Below are positions 16,670-25,131 of a stretch of 64,000 nucleotides of DNA, one piece after another. A program made the translations under genes and the position numbers. Position 1 is the stretch's first letter, and each line of letters opens with the position of its first letter. Below the pieces are notes generated by a model. That model had not been told where the DNA came from and did not search any database. It saw nothing but the letters and a program-made list of their open reading frames with translations. This DNA comes from Geothrix sp. (GTDB lineage: Bacteria > Acidobacteriota > Holophagae > Holophagales > Holophagaceae), in NCBI RefSeq assembly GCF_020622065.1, contig NZ_JAHRYQ010000002.1, positions 1 through 64,000 of the forward strand. Direction: 5' to 3'.

Positions 16670-17490
16670 GATGGGAACACCTCGGGATGATGGGCCAACA
16701 AGTGGCGGGTGGCGGCGAGCCAGGCCGGCGGCGCCAGCACTTCAGCTCGCAGCGTCGAGTCCAAGCCGGCGCGGGTCAGGGCTTCCGCCGGAAGGGTGCC
16801 CTGCCAGTTGTTCGCCAGGGTCTTGCGGCGGTGGGCGAAGGACCGGTGCAGCACGGTGAGCAGGGCCTTCCGTTCCCCGAGGCTGGGCGCGTCTCCGCGG
16901 GGCTCGAAGAGCACCACGGCGGATTCCACCTTGGGCGCGGGCCGGAAGGAACCCGGCCCCAGCTTCACCAGCCGGGTCAGGCGTGCGCAGAGCTGGGCCA
17001 GCACCGACAGGGGCCCGTAGGCCTTGGTAGCGGGCACGCCCATGAGCTTCTGGGCCACCTCCAGCTGGAACATCAGCGCCATGCGGTCCCAGGGAATGCC
17101 TTCGGTGAGCAGCCTGGCGAGGATGGGCGTCGCCGCGTTGTAGGGCAGGTTGCCCACCACCGACCAGGTCTCGCCTTCGGGCAGGGGCATCCGCACCGCG
17201 TCGCCCTCCAGCAGGTGGAAGTGGGGCATCACTGCAAAGCGGTCGCGCAGCAGGGCGATGGCCTCGGGGTCCAGATCCACCGCCCACAGCGGCCGACCGT
17301 CGGCCAGCAGCCGCTCGGTCAGGACCCCAGGCCCGGGGCCGATTTCCAGTAGCCGAGGGGCCGGGCTCGTCAGCGCCGCATCGACGATGGTGCGAATGGC
17401 CCCCTCGTTCACCAGGAAGTTCTGGCCGAAGGCCTTTTTGGGGCGAAGGCGGGCAATAGTTGAAGGATCCGACACACCCCAGCGTACCAC
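16666..17490 (-). CDS. rsmA: 16S rRNA (adenine1518-N6/adenine1519-N6)-dimethyltransferase
   Basis: A 274-residue KsgA/RsmA, which dimethylates two adenines in helix 45 of 16S rRNA during 30S maturation. The N-terminus has PKKAFGQNFLVNEGAIRTIVDAA. The SAM motif is LLEIGPGPGVLTERLL, and the catalytic motif is GNLPYNAATPIL. The C-terminal helical domain ends in a region rich in Ala/His. The chosen GTG at 17490 has GGAGGAGG 7-8 bases upstream; a GTG at 17475 is also possible but lacks proper spacing. It is co-translated with RNase J. Confidence 0.94.
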   Translation of the reverse strand: MVRWGVSDPSTIARLRPKKAFGQNFLVNEGAIRTIVDAALTSPAPRLLEIGPGPGVLTERLLADGRPLWAVDLDPEAIALLRDRFAVMPHFHLLEGDAVRMPLPEGETWSVVGNLPYNAATPILARLLTEGIPWDRMALMFQLEVAQKLMGVPATKAYGPLSVLAQLCARLTRLVKLGPGSFRPAPKVESAVVLFEPRGDAPSLGERKALLTVLHRSFAHRRKTLANNWQGTLPAEALTRAGLDSTLRAEVLAPPAWLAATRHLLAHHPEVFPS

Positions 17491-17507
17491 CTCGGCCCCT
17501 CCTCCAC

Positions 17508-17535
17508 GAAAAGGGGCCCTCACGGGCCCCTTTCG
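17508..17535 (-). terminator. rho-independent terminator after pilY1
   Basis: A GC-rich hairpin with 12-base arms (GAAAGGGGCCC / GGGCCCCTTTTC) and a 4-base loop begins 4 bases after the pilY1 stop. It ends in TTTTCG on the minus strand. It separates the pilus operon from rsmA. Confidence 0.85.
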
Positions 17536-17538
17536 ATG

Positions 17539-20500
17539 CTACCGGATGATGCGCCAAGCCCGTGGCCTGGGAAGAAGCGGGTTCGGGGGAGGCGGAATGA
17601 CCGTGGGAGCGACCGTTCCGACGCCTGTGCCAGCGTTCTGGACCTCTCCGACCTGGATCACGGCCCGCATGCCCGCCGTGGCCAATTCGCTAGGGATGTC
17701 GTTGTAGCTGACATAGTAGCCGTTGCATCCAGTCGTCGTCGTCGTACCTCCACCGAAAACCGGGTTCATGACATCGCAAAGGCTGTAGGTGTAAGTGGTC
17801 CCTCCCGCACCCGAACAGACTCCGGCGGTGGTCAAAGGTGCGAATTTGGAGAAGAACAATCCTGAATTGAGCACGAGGGGAGCCGTCACCGACTTCTCGT
17901 AATACCAGGCATTGCTCATGCTCGGCTTGGCCGTTCCCACCGCATAGTTCAGCATGTAGCCGCTCTTGGATTTCAGGTAATAAGTGGTGCTGCCCGTGGA
18001 AATCCTGGCATCGCTGGTGCTGGCCACGGAGGTGAGGTCGGCAACATCGTCCTCGGAATACCCGAGGGCGTCCACGGATCCCCCGCCCGATCTCGGCACA
18101 TCCGCGCTGTCCTGCCGATCGAGAACCATGACCAGTCGATCTCGGTAGGCCGTACCACCACCTCCCGGATTGATGCTGTCCAGGTCCATCGGGTCGTTGC
18201 GATCCCCCATCCCGAAAACCACTCCGGTGGCCGGCACCATGGCCGTCGGGGCGCTATCCCTTACCACCGGGTAGCCATACGGAAGCGGGAAAATGGCCGG
18301 CGAGGAACTGATGGGGGTTCCAGCGTACTTGGTGTGGAAAATGGTCCGGACATTCCAACCGCTCATGTCGGAGGTTTCGACGCGCATCCCGGAGGAGGCC
18401 TTCGCACCCAAGGCATAGACGCCGCCGGAGAAGTCCGAGAAGTAGACCCGTTGCGTCTTGAAGCTTCCCTGAAGCACTTCAATGGGAACTGCGCCCGCAG
18501 GAATGCACCCCATCGAGGGGTAGGCCGCCTTGAGCGTGGCGTTGTTGATGAAGTCCCATGACTTGACCAGGGTCCCATCCAGGACGCTGACGGCGATCAC
18601 CGAACGCCCCAGCTTGGCGGAACTTCCAAAGGCCGCATCGACATCGAGGGTGGAGAGTCCCCCACCCAGGAAGAAGACATCCTTGAGCACGCCCCCGTCG
18701 AACACACGGGCGGGCGCCGGCGTGCTGGTGCTGAACCCCATGGACTTGATGGCGAGATCGGAGGAATCGTCCGGACGGACCATCCAGGGCACCAGTGGCA
18801 AAGTGGGATCATTGCTATCAAAGGACAGGGCGTAGTAGCTGCGCCCTCCCTTCCGGAGACCGAACACCACCCGCACGATGTCGGTCCCATCCACCTGGCC
18901 ATTGGGGGTGCCCTGCTCGTTCAGGTAGACCATGGGGGAGCCATCCACGAGATAGCGATGGATGGTGCCCGTTCTCCAGGTCTGCAGTCCTCCGAGGATG
19001 TCGGGGGGAATGATGCCCCAGAGTTCATCCACGGCGGCCTGCACGAGGCCACCAGAATCCACGCCGCTGACTTCGCCGAAGCCATGCAGGATGCCCTGGT
19101 TATCCCCCACGATGATGAGGCGGAAGCGCTTGTCCTGCAGGCTGGAGTTGCTGGACAACCAAGAGGATAGGGTTCCGCTCGGCACTTTGGAGAGGGGGAA
19201 TTGGAGAATCGCCGGGGTGCTGTTGATGATGTCGCCCATCAGATCATCCCGGGAAGTGGCAATGCTCGTGACTGCGGCAGCGTCGTCCTGGGCTTCCTTG
19301 CTGGCTCCCATCATGAACCGCATGAGGCTGCGGCGATTCGCATCTGTGCTGACCCCGAGGGTCGCATTCGGCAGGTCCGCGAGCGAGGTGCTCTGGTTCC
19401 AGACCAGGAGATCCTTCAGGAATTTGCCTGTGTTGAGCGGATCCGGTTTCAGGGTATAGATCGTGCGGTTCTGCCACCCCTTGGCCTTCAACATGACGGA
19501 GGCCGACCAGATGGCCGAATTGATGTTGATGCCGCTGGTCAGGGGCGATCCGCCCTTGTCGAGCAGCCTGACCGTTCCACCGGAAGTCGACATGCCCGTC
19601 ATGAGCAGATCTCCCACCCAGGCCGCCTGATTGCTGGCCGTGGTGAAAGTGCCCAGGTACATCTGTTTGCCGACGCCCAGACCAACGAGGGGGGCGACCG
19701 GGGCGCTCATGGTGTTCGTCACGGCGCGCGCCTGGGCGAAGGTTTCAGCCAGGGCATCCGCGATGCTTTCTGGGCTTTGTGCGTCAAAGAAGAAGGGATT
19801 CTTCTGTGTATCCTTTCGCGTCGAATCCGTGGGGTCGAAGGGCATTGGGAGGTTCGTCGAATCGTAGGAACCCCGCTGTTCCCACCCATAGAGTGCCGTC
19901 CGGTACATGCCGGACTTGGCACCCGTCTCCCCCTGGGCATCGGCGCCCCGCTTGCCCGCCATGCTGATGCCGATCGTCATGGTGCTGATGCGGCGCGTCA
20001 CGCCGCTGGGCCTCGACGTCACCAGGAAGGGGGGGAGCACACCCGCATTGTCGTTATCCGTAGGCCAGCCGCTCTTGTTGGTGGCATCCGCCGCCGAGGG
20101 CGTGATGTGGGCGGCCACGGCGGCCAACGACCAGATGTTGAAATTGGCCTTGGTGGGGCCGATGGTATTGAACGCGATGGTGGGGAAGGAACCGCCGGAG
20201 AAGGGGTCCCCCGTTCCCAGAGCCCCGCCATTGCTGCCGTTGGCGTTGGAATTATCATCATTGGGATTGCCGTCTGACAACACGACCACAAAGCTCCGGC
20301 GGCAGCTGGGAATGGGGTTCTCCCCCTTGTAGGCATCATTGGCGGGGCTGAAGACGCTGCCACTGGTCCCGTTATCCGTGCTGGCCATCTGGGCATAGGT
20401 GTTGAGCAGGGCGAAGGTCAGGGGCGTGTTGTTGGGAGCCCCCATCCTCTGGATGTAATCCATGTTGGGATCAGGATTGTTAGCACTGGTAGGACGGTAG

Positions 20501-21822
20501 AGGCGAAGAACCTGCCGATCGCCAGGGTTGCCGGCCGTGTTGCTGGAGCTGAACACCTTCGAGGCGGAGGATCGGCCGTTCTCCTGGAATCCCTGGGATC
20601 CCAATTTCAGGAACCGGATGCCCCACCAGACTTTCATCTGCTCATTGATGTAGGTCCGGATGACGGCATATTTGACGGCCTGAAGGCGCGTCATGTTGGG
20701 CAGCCCATTCCCCGTCATGGTCACGCCATCGCGGGTGAAGCTCCGGAAGCCCGCCGCACCATCCCGGGCATCCGGAACAGTGTACCCACCGTCATTGGTT
20801 CCGAGGTACTTGTCAACCATGCCGCCCTGGAAGGCCCCAGTCTCATTCTGATTCCGGATGTCCTGGCCGAAGAAACACCAGGCCAGATACTCGGGGTGCA
20901 CACGGATGTAATCGAATTGCCCGCTGCCGTTGACGAGCGCGCCGTTCCGTCCACCGTTGCCGGTGCTGGCCCACCAGTTGGTGTCCACTTCGTAATACTG
21001 GGCGGTGGCAGTTGGCACCACCGGGAGGGTATCGTCGAGCGGCACGGGATCGTACAGGTACATGTGCTGGGGGTGCTTATCCGTCTTCGCAGTGCTTAGA
21101 GAAGCAGGTGATGGCGAGAGGGAGCGCTTTTCGTAGTCAGGCACGCGATCAAAAACGGCCCAGGGGAGAGGAATGTCCACCACCCGGGTCTGGTCGGAAG
21201 TAGCGATGTTGCCCGTGGAGGAGGAACTGTAGTTGCCTGAATTACTGAAGGGCTTTGGTTTGATCCCGCAGTTGCTAGATGGGAGTGCGTAACCAATGCC
21301 CCCATAGGTGTAGGTCGGCGCGCTCCCGGATGACTTGGAGGTGACGGCGAACCGGACATGGCTGGATCGGGCCACCCATTTTTGGACATCCGAGGCATTG
21401 CTGACATCGCTGGACACCACCGGTGTGCCATCAGGCTTGATCAACAGACCTTCGGTGACCCCCCCGAAGGACACGGTGTACCGGATGTTCCCATGGGTCG
21501 CGTCGTTATAGAGGCTCGAGGACACCACCTGGAAGTAGTCGACGGAGTTGTCCCCACTGGAGTTCCCGAACGCCGTGGATGCGCCCACATGGATGTTCGT
21601 GGAGACATTGGCGTAGAAACGCGAATCCCAGCCCAACGCCTCCATGGACCCCGAATTGTCGATGAGCGTGATGATCTCGGGCTTGGCGCCCTGCTTCCCG
21701 CCGCTGTAGACATCCAGCACATCGGTCTTGCACGCCTGCAGGCGGGGGTCCACCTGCGCGGCCAGGAATGTGGAAACCACGAAGGGGATGGAAAGAAGGG
21801 GCAGGAGCTTCATGCGACTCAT
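17539..21822 (-). CDS. pilY1: PilY1-like type IV pilus tip adhesin/assembly protein
   Basis: A 1427-residue exported protein. A signal peptide covers residues 1-22 (LLPLLSIPFVVSTFLAAQ). A von Willebrand A-like region begins with a MIDAS sequence DNSGSM (D55-x-S57-x-S59). The long C-terminal part is the PilC/PilY beta-propeller, with blade features such as FRLIIVGDNQGILHGFGEV and VRVVFGLRKGGRSYYALSFD (about residues 920-1120). Such proteins sit at the pilus tip, stabilise extended pili and mediate adhesion or surface sensing, often with calcium. It is the last gene of the minor pilin cluster. The ATG at 21822 has GAGG 7 bases upstream. A terminator hairpin follows its stop. Confidence 0.93.
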   Translation of the reverse strand: MSRMKLLPLLSIPFVVSTFLAAQVDPRLQACKTDVLDVYSGGKQGAKPEIITLIDNSGSMEALGWDSRFYANVSTNIHVGASTAFGNSSGDNSVDYFQVVSSSLYNDATHGNIRYTVSFGGVTEGLLIKPDGTPVVSSDVSNASDVQKWVARSSHVRFAVTSKSSGSAPTYTYGGIGYALPSSNCGIKPKPFSNSGNYSSSSTGNIATSDQTRVVDIPLPWAVFDRVPDYEKRSLSPSPASLSTAKTDKHPQHMYLYDPVPLDDTLPVVPTATAQYYEVDTNWWASTGNGGRNGALVNGSGQFDYIRVHPEYLAWCFFGQDIRNQNETGAFQGGMVDKYLGTNDGGYTVPDARDGAAGFRSFTRDGVTMTGNGLPNMTRLQAVKYAVIRTYINEQMKVWWGIRFLKLGSQGFQENGRSSASKVFSSSNTAGNPGDRQVLRLYRPTSANNPDPNMDYIQRMGAPNNTPLTFALLNTYAQMASTDNGTSGSVFSPANDAYKGENPIPSCRRSFVVVLSDGNPNDDNSNANGSNGGALGTGDPFSGGSFPTIAFNTIGPTKANFNIWSLAAVAAHITPSAADATNKSGWPTDNDNAGVLPPFLVTSRPSGVTRRISTMTIGISMAGKRGADAQGETGAKSGMYRTALYGWEQRGSYDSTNLPMPFDPTDSTRKDTQKNPFFFDAQSPESIADALAETFAQARAVTNTMSAPVAPLVGLGVGKQMYLGTFTTASNQAAWVGDLLMTGMSTSGGTVRLLDKGGSPLTSGININSAIWSASVMLKAKGWQNRTIYTLKPDPLNTGKFLKDLLVWNQSTSLADLPNATLGVSTDANRRSLMRFMMGASKEAQDDAAAVTSIATSRDDLMGDIINSTPAILQFPLSKVPSGTLSSWLSSNSSLQDKRFRLIIVGDNQGILHGFGEVSGVDSGGLVQAAVDELWGIIPPDILGGLQTWRTGTIHRYLVDGSPMVYLNEQGTPNGQVDGTDIVRVVFGLRKGGRSYYALSFDSNDPTLPLVPWMVRPDDSSDLAIKSMGFSTSTPAPARVFDGGVLKDVFFLGGGLSTLDVDAAFGSSAKLGRSVIAVSVLDGTLVKSWDFINNATLKAAYPSMGCIPAGAVPIEVLQGSFKTQRVYFSDFSGGVYALGAKASSGMRVETSDMSGWNVRTIFHTKYAGTPISSSPAIFPLPYGYPVVRDSAPTAMVPATGVVFGMGDRNDPMDLDSINPGGGGTAYRDRLVMVLDRQDSADVPRSGGGSVDALGYSEDDVADLTSVASTSDARISTGSTTYYLKSKSGYMLNYAVGTAKPSMSNAWYYEKSVTAPLVLNSGLFFSKFAPLTTAGVCSGAGGTTYTYSLCDVMNPVFGGGTTTTTGCNGYYVSYNDIPSELATAGMRAVIQVGEVQNAGTGVGTVAPTVIPPPPNPLLPRPRAWRIIR

Positions 21823-21868
21823 CTCAAGACCTCATCAGAAGGGGGAAGAATCGGCCATATGGGAGAAC

Positions 21869-22561
21869 TCAAGGGATCAGCGTCAGGTACATTTCGCGGG
21901 TGGCCCGATAGTTCATGTAGGTTCCCCCGGTCGGAATGCTGGCCTTGCCCGTGGATTGGAGTTGGAAGAGAACCGACTGGCGCCCGGTCCCAGAACCAGG
22001 GCCTGCCGGGCTGCCGGTGCCGCTGGAGACCGTGTTCACCAGGGGTGTTCCGAGGAACCGGAACATCAGATCGAAGGACTGTTTCACCTCTGAGCCGCTC
22101 TGGAGATAACCCGTTCCCGTATTCGCGAAGACCATGTCCGACCCGGTCGTGGAGGGCGTGGAGGTCAAGCTCGCCGCCCGGTCCCAGGGCTTGGCACTGT
22201 TCAGGAGGTAAGGATTGATCGTGGGATCACTCCAGGTCGTTCCTGCATTCAGTGCATTGAAGGCAGTCACCAGAGTCTCCCGGCCGGCACTCGTGGCACT
22301 GCCGGCGTTGACCGGATTGGTCCACAGGATGAACCAGTCCAGGCCGGCTTCCGCGGCCTCGCTGGCCTTGGCGGCCTGCCATACGGTGCCCGTGACAGTC
22401 AGTTCTCGAAGGGAACTCTTGCCCAGGCTGAAGACCAGCACCGTGAGCAGGACCAGGAGGCCCAGCGTGGTGAGGATGGTGATTCCACCTTGTTCGGCGG
22501 GGCGGGAAGGGGAGGGGAGATCGGCATTCATGGATTCACCATCGACAGGCAGGGGGCGCAT
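21869..22561 (-). CDS. pilX: PilX-like pilus assembly protein
   Basis: A 230-residue protein with an N-terminal PilX-type region: an EQGG box (about residues 23-26) is followed by a hydrophobic helix (ITILTTLGLLVLLTVLVFSLGKSS). After this comes an Ala/Glu-rich helix (KASEAAEAGLDWF) typical of the family. No canonical prepilin peptidase site is seen, as is common for PilX N-terminal domain proteins. The ATG at 22561 overlaps the pilW stop; an ATG at 22531 (MNADLP) is an alternative. Position between pilW and pilY1 matches the Pseudomonas fimU-pilV-pilW-pilX-pilY1 order. Confidence 0.8.
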   Translation of the reverse strand: MRPLPVDGESMNADLPSPSRPAEQGGITILTTLGLLVLLTVLVFSLGKSSLRELTVTGTVWQAAKASEAAEAGLDWFILWTNPVNAGSATSAGRETLVTAFNALNAGTTWSDPTINPYLLNSAKPWDRAASLTSTPSTTGSDMVFANTGTGYLQSGSEVKQSFDLMFRFLGTPLVNTVSSGTGSPAGPGSGTGRQSVLFQLQSTGKASIPTGGTYMNYRATREMYLTLIP

Positions 22562-23757
22562 CACTTACCCACGCCGAAATTCCTGGAGGAGATCATCAGG
22601 GTCTGGGTTCGAGTACGGTAGGCACGGGTCCCGAGCGTGGGGCTGTATTCCTCGCGGCGGATTGGGGCCCGGGTGGTGATGTCGACGCGGATCAGGCAGG
22701 TGATCCCGCGGAACCAGTCCGGCTTCGAGGGATCCGTCACCTTGTTCCATCCCGGAAGCCCCATGGTCGCCAGCTGGGCATCGGCATTGGCCTGGATGGC
22801 CGCCCAGGTGGTGGGGGATCCGGTGGTCCTCGCCCAGGTGGTGCCGCCGTCAAAGCTGAGGTCAACCCGGAAGCCCTCGACATTCTCGGCGATGATCTGC
22901 GTGGGTACCGTGGTCCAATCAACCGTGCCGGCCGTGGGGTAGTTCGCCTGCTGGCGGACCAGGCAGGGCAGGCGCACCGCCGTGTTGGCAGGGTCCAGGG
23001 CCACCGACTGGATGGTGTAGCGGACGAGCTGGGCGGGGCGGATGAAATAGACGGGAACATCCTTCTTGTGGGCCAGCGTGATACCAGGATTGATGGGCGT
23101 CGCGGCATAGTTGGCCAGCTTCGTGGTATCCGTCTCGAACACCACGGGATTGGCGCCCCCGCTGATCAGGGGATGTTCCCAGTTCCCATACTCGCCACTA
23201 TCCAGAATGACCATCACATCGCCGGCCTTGAGGTCCGTGGGGGCGCCAAGCTTGAAGTCCACGGCCGCGCTGGTCGGGGCCACCGACGGGGTACCACCGG
23301 GGTTGGGGTTGTCACCAGGTGTATCCGCCGCCCAAAAACCGCTCACAGGCAGCGGCGCGTCCGTGAAGAATTGGAGGATGTCTGCATTCACGACCTCCGC
23401 CTGAGTGGCCGCGGGGTTGGTGTCGCTGACACGCACCACATTGGCCACCACCGCGCCCGGAGTGATGGAAAACAGGCTTTCCGACCCGCTGATGATGAAG
23501 CTGGGCAGAGCGCGATCAGGAAACACCAACCCGGCCTGGGAGATGTCGTCGGAAAGTTGATCCATGGCCCAGCGGTTGGTTCGCTGGGCGCCCATGGTCT
23601 CGTTGACGGCCGTGAAAGTTTGGATGGATGACTTGAAGACATTCGCCATGCCAGCCATGAGAAGTGCGGTGAACGCCAATGCCACCAGCAACTCGACGAG
23701 CGAGAACCCTCCGGCCCTCTGATGCCTTCCGAGATCGTCAGTCATAGGTTGATCCAT
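22561..23757 (-). CDS. pilW: PilW-like minor pilin
   Basis: A 398-residue prepilin. The type IV cleavage site is AGG-FSLVELLVALAFTALL, with Phe18 becoming residue 1 and Glu at +5. The hydrophobic N-terminal helix runs to about residue 40, and the rest is a large beta-rich globular part of unknown detail. PilW primes pilus assembly with the other minor pilins in the periplasm/inner membrane. Two ATG starts are possible, 23757 and 23745; the upstream one is used here. The gene overlaps pilX by one base (TGATG). Confidence 0.88.
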   Translation of the reverse strand: MDQPMTDDLGRHQRAGGFSLVELLVALAFTALLMAGMANVFKSSIQTFTAVNETMGAQRTNRWAMDQLSDDISQAGLVFPDRALPSFIISGSESLFSITPGAVVANVVRVSDTNPAATQAEVVNADILQFFTDAPLPVSGFWAADTPGDNPNPGGTPSVAPTSAAVDFKLGAPTDLKAGDVMVILDSGEYGNWEHPLISGGANPVVFETDTTKLANYAATPINPGITLAHKKDVPVYFIRPAQLVRYTIQSVALDPANTAVRLPCLVRQQANYPTAGTVDWTTVPTQIIAENVEGFRVDLSFDGGTTWARTTGSPTTWAAIQANADAQLATMGLPGWNKVTDPSKPDWFRGITCLIRVDITTRAPIRREEYSPTLGTRAYRTRTQTLMISSRNFGVGK

Positions 23758-23791
23758 GGAGTGAGCCCTTTGATCAGGATGAGGAGGACGA

Positions 23792-24346
23792 TCAGTACCG
23801 GATGCTCCGGCTCATGCTGAGGTACTTGGTCTGTGGCCCTTCCACCCAGGCGATGTTCACCACGAATTCCTGGGTCTGGGTCGTGCTGGCGGGTGCGGTT
23901 CCCAGATAGGCCCGGCGAGCCCAAGAAGCCGTGAAGATAGGGGTGCGCTTGTTGGCATCGGGCACCAGGGTGGCGAGGTTGGCCAGGTTGGCGCCGGCGG
24001 CATCCGTCACCTGGACACCATCGACATTGAATCCGCCAAAAGTGGCGTTGGCCAAGGCGGTACCAGGCGTAGCCGTGAACACCGCAGGCAGGGTGGGAGC
24101 CACGCTGTTGTACTTGGCGAGGTAATAGTGCTGACCCTCCATCTGGGCCCGCTGCAGGATCTGGTTCGCGATGTTGGCTGCCGTGGTCCGCCCCCGCCCC
24201 GCCGCGGTCTGGGCCACGGCGCCGACTTGGAGGGTGATCAACCCCAGCAGGCCGATTGCAAGAATGAATGCGGCCACCAGGAATTCGACCATGCTGAAGC
24301 CGCTGAGATGGCGGCGTTCGAGAGTGATGCTCGGAGTGGCGTTCAT
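23792..24346 (-). CDS. pilV: PilV-like minor pilin
   Basis: A 184-residue prepilin with cleavage between Gly16 and Phe17 in LSG-FSMVEFLVAAFILAIG, and Glu at +5. The segment IGLLGLITLQVGAVAQTAAGRGRTTAANIANQILQRAQ after it is characteristic of the PilV family. The start at 24346 overlaps the fimT stop (ATGA), making coupling likely. It would form part of the minor pilin tip complex with PilW, PilX and PilY1. Confidence 0.9.
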   Translation of the reverse strand: MNATPSITLERRHLSGFSMVEFLVAAFILAIGLLGLITLQVGAVAQTAAGRGRTTAANIANQILQRAQMEGQHYYLAKYNSVAPTLPAVFTATPGTALANATFGGFNVDGVQVTDAAGANLANLATLVPDANKRTPIFTASWARRAYLGTAPASTTQTQEFVVNIAWVEGPQTKYLSMSRSIRY

Positions 24347-24984
24347 AACCTCACCCATGCAGAGCTGGAATTGGTCCGGTAGTAGCGGTAGATGTTTCCG
24401 GAGGCATTGATCAGAATGATGCCCACGGGACCGTCCGACAGAGGCACCCCCTCCGCAGAACCCACAATGGCGATGAAGGCATCCGTGCTGGCCGTCCCGT
24501 TGCTGTTGAAGAAGAAAGTCTTCGAGGAATCGAACAGGCTCTGGGTCCAGGCCGTACTGCCGAAGATGCTGGTGTTGTTGACCTTCGTACTCTGCAGATC
24601 CGCTTTCAGGCTGGCGATGGCAGCGCTACCTGCCGAGCTCGAACCATCCAGATCCACGATGCAATACCTCGAAACACTCGTGTCTGCGGCATGCGCATAC
24701 TGGCCCGGAGCACCACTTCCGGATGTCGACTGGTAGTCAAGGACGGCTCGGGGTGGCGTGCCCGAGGGAGTCAGGGTTACCGTGCTGCCGGTTCCCCGGG
24801 CCAGCGTCCTGGCATCCACGAGCACGCTGAAGATTCCATTGATGGTTCCCCGAACGGCTGGACCGTTCTTGTCCGAACGGTAGGACACATACGCGAGGCT
24901 CAGAACACCGATGATCGCAAGTACGACCAGTACCTCGACCATGGAGTAGCCGGAGGAGCCTTTGGGGGAATGTGGGGACGCCAT
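24343..24984 (-). CDS. fimT: GspH/FimT-like minor pilin
   Basis: A 213-residue prepilin with a cleavage site after Gly12 (SSG-YSMVEVLVVLAIIGVLSLAYVSYRSD). Glu is at +5 and a hydrophobic helix extends to about residue 32. The C-terminal part is a small globular domain of GspH/FimT size. It is the first gene of the minor pilin operon and the likely initiator of pilus assembly. The start ATG has GAGGTC upstream. The AT-rich region in front of it is the obvious promoter site for the whole cluster. Confidence 0.88.
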   Translation of the reverse strand: MASPHSPKGSSGYSMVEVLVVLAIIGVLSLAYVSYRSDKNGPAVRGTINGIFSVLVDARTLARGTGSTVTLTPSGTPPRAVLDYQSTSGSGAPGQYAHAADTSVSRYCIVDLDGSSSAGSAAIASLKADLQSTKVNNTSIFGSTAWTQSLFDSSKTFFFNSNGTASTDAFIAIVGSAEGVPLSDGPVGIILINASGNIYRYYRTNSSSAWVRL

Positions 24985-25131
24985 GGTGTGACCTCGCCGG
25001 TGGGCTAAAGATTAGGACCCATGAAATATCGATCTTGAAAGAAGATTAATATATATTATTTCAATAGTTTAAATTTATACATCCCGCATTGCTGAAGCTC
25101 TCTCACTTCAGAATTGACTACTTTTTATACA
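24985..25131 (-). promoter_or_regulatory. AT-rich promoter region of the minor pilin operon
   Basis: This 147-base gap between priA and fimT is far more AT-rich than the surroundings. It holds two copies of the 10-mer GATGTATAAA on the minus strand (25074-25083 and 25124-25133), exactly 50 bases apart. It also holds a TTGAAA followed by ATATATATTA. A 6-bp stem (CTGAAG/CTTCAG, 25092-25111) might end the priA transcript. No single sigma-70 or sigma-54 box pair with correct spacing stands out. Confidence 0.5.
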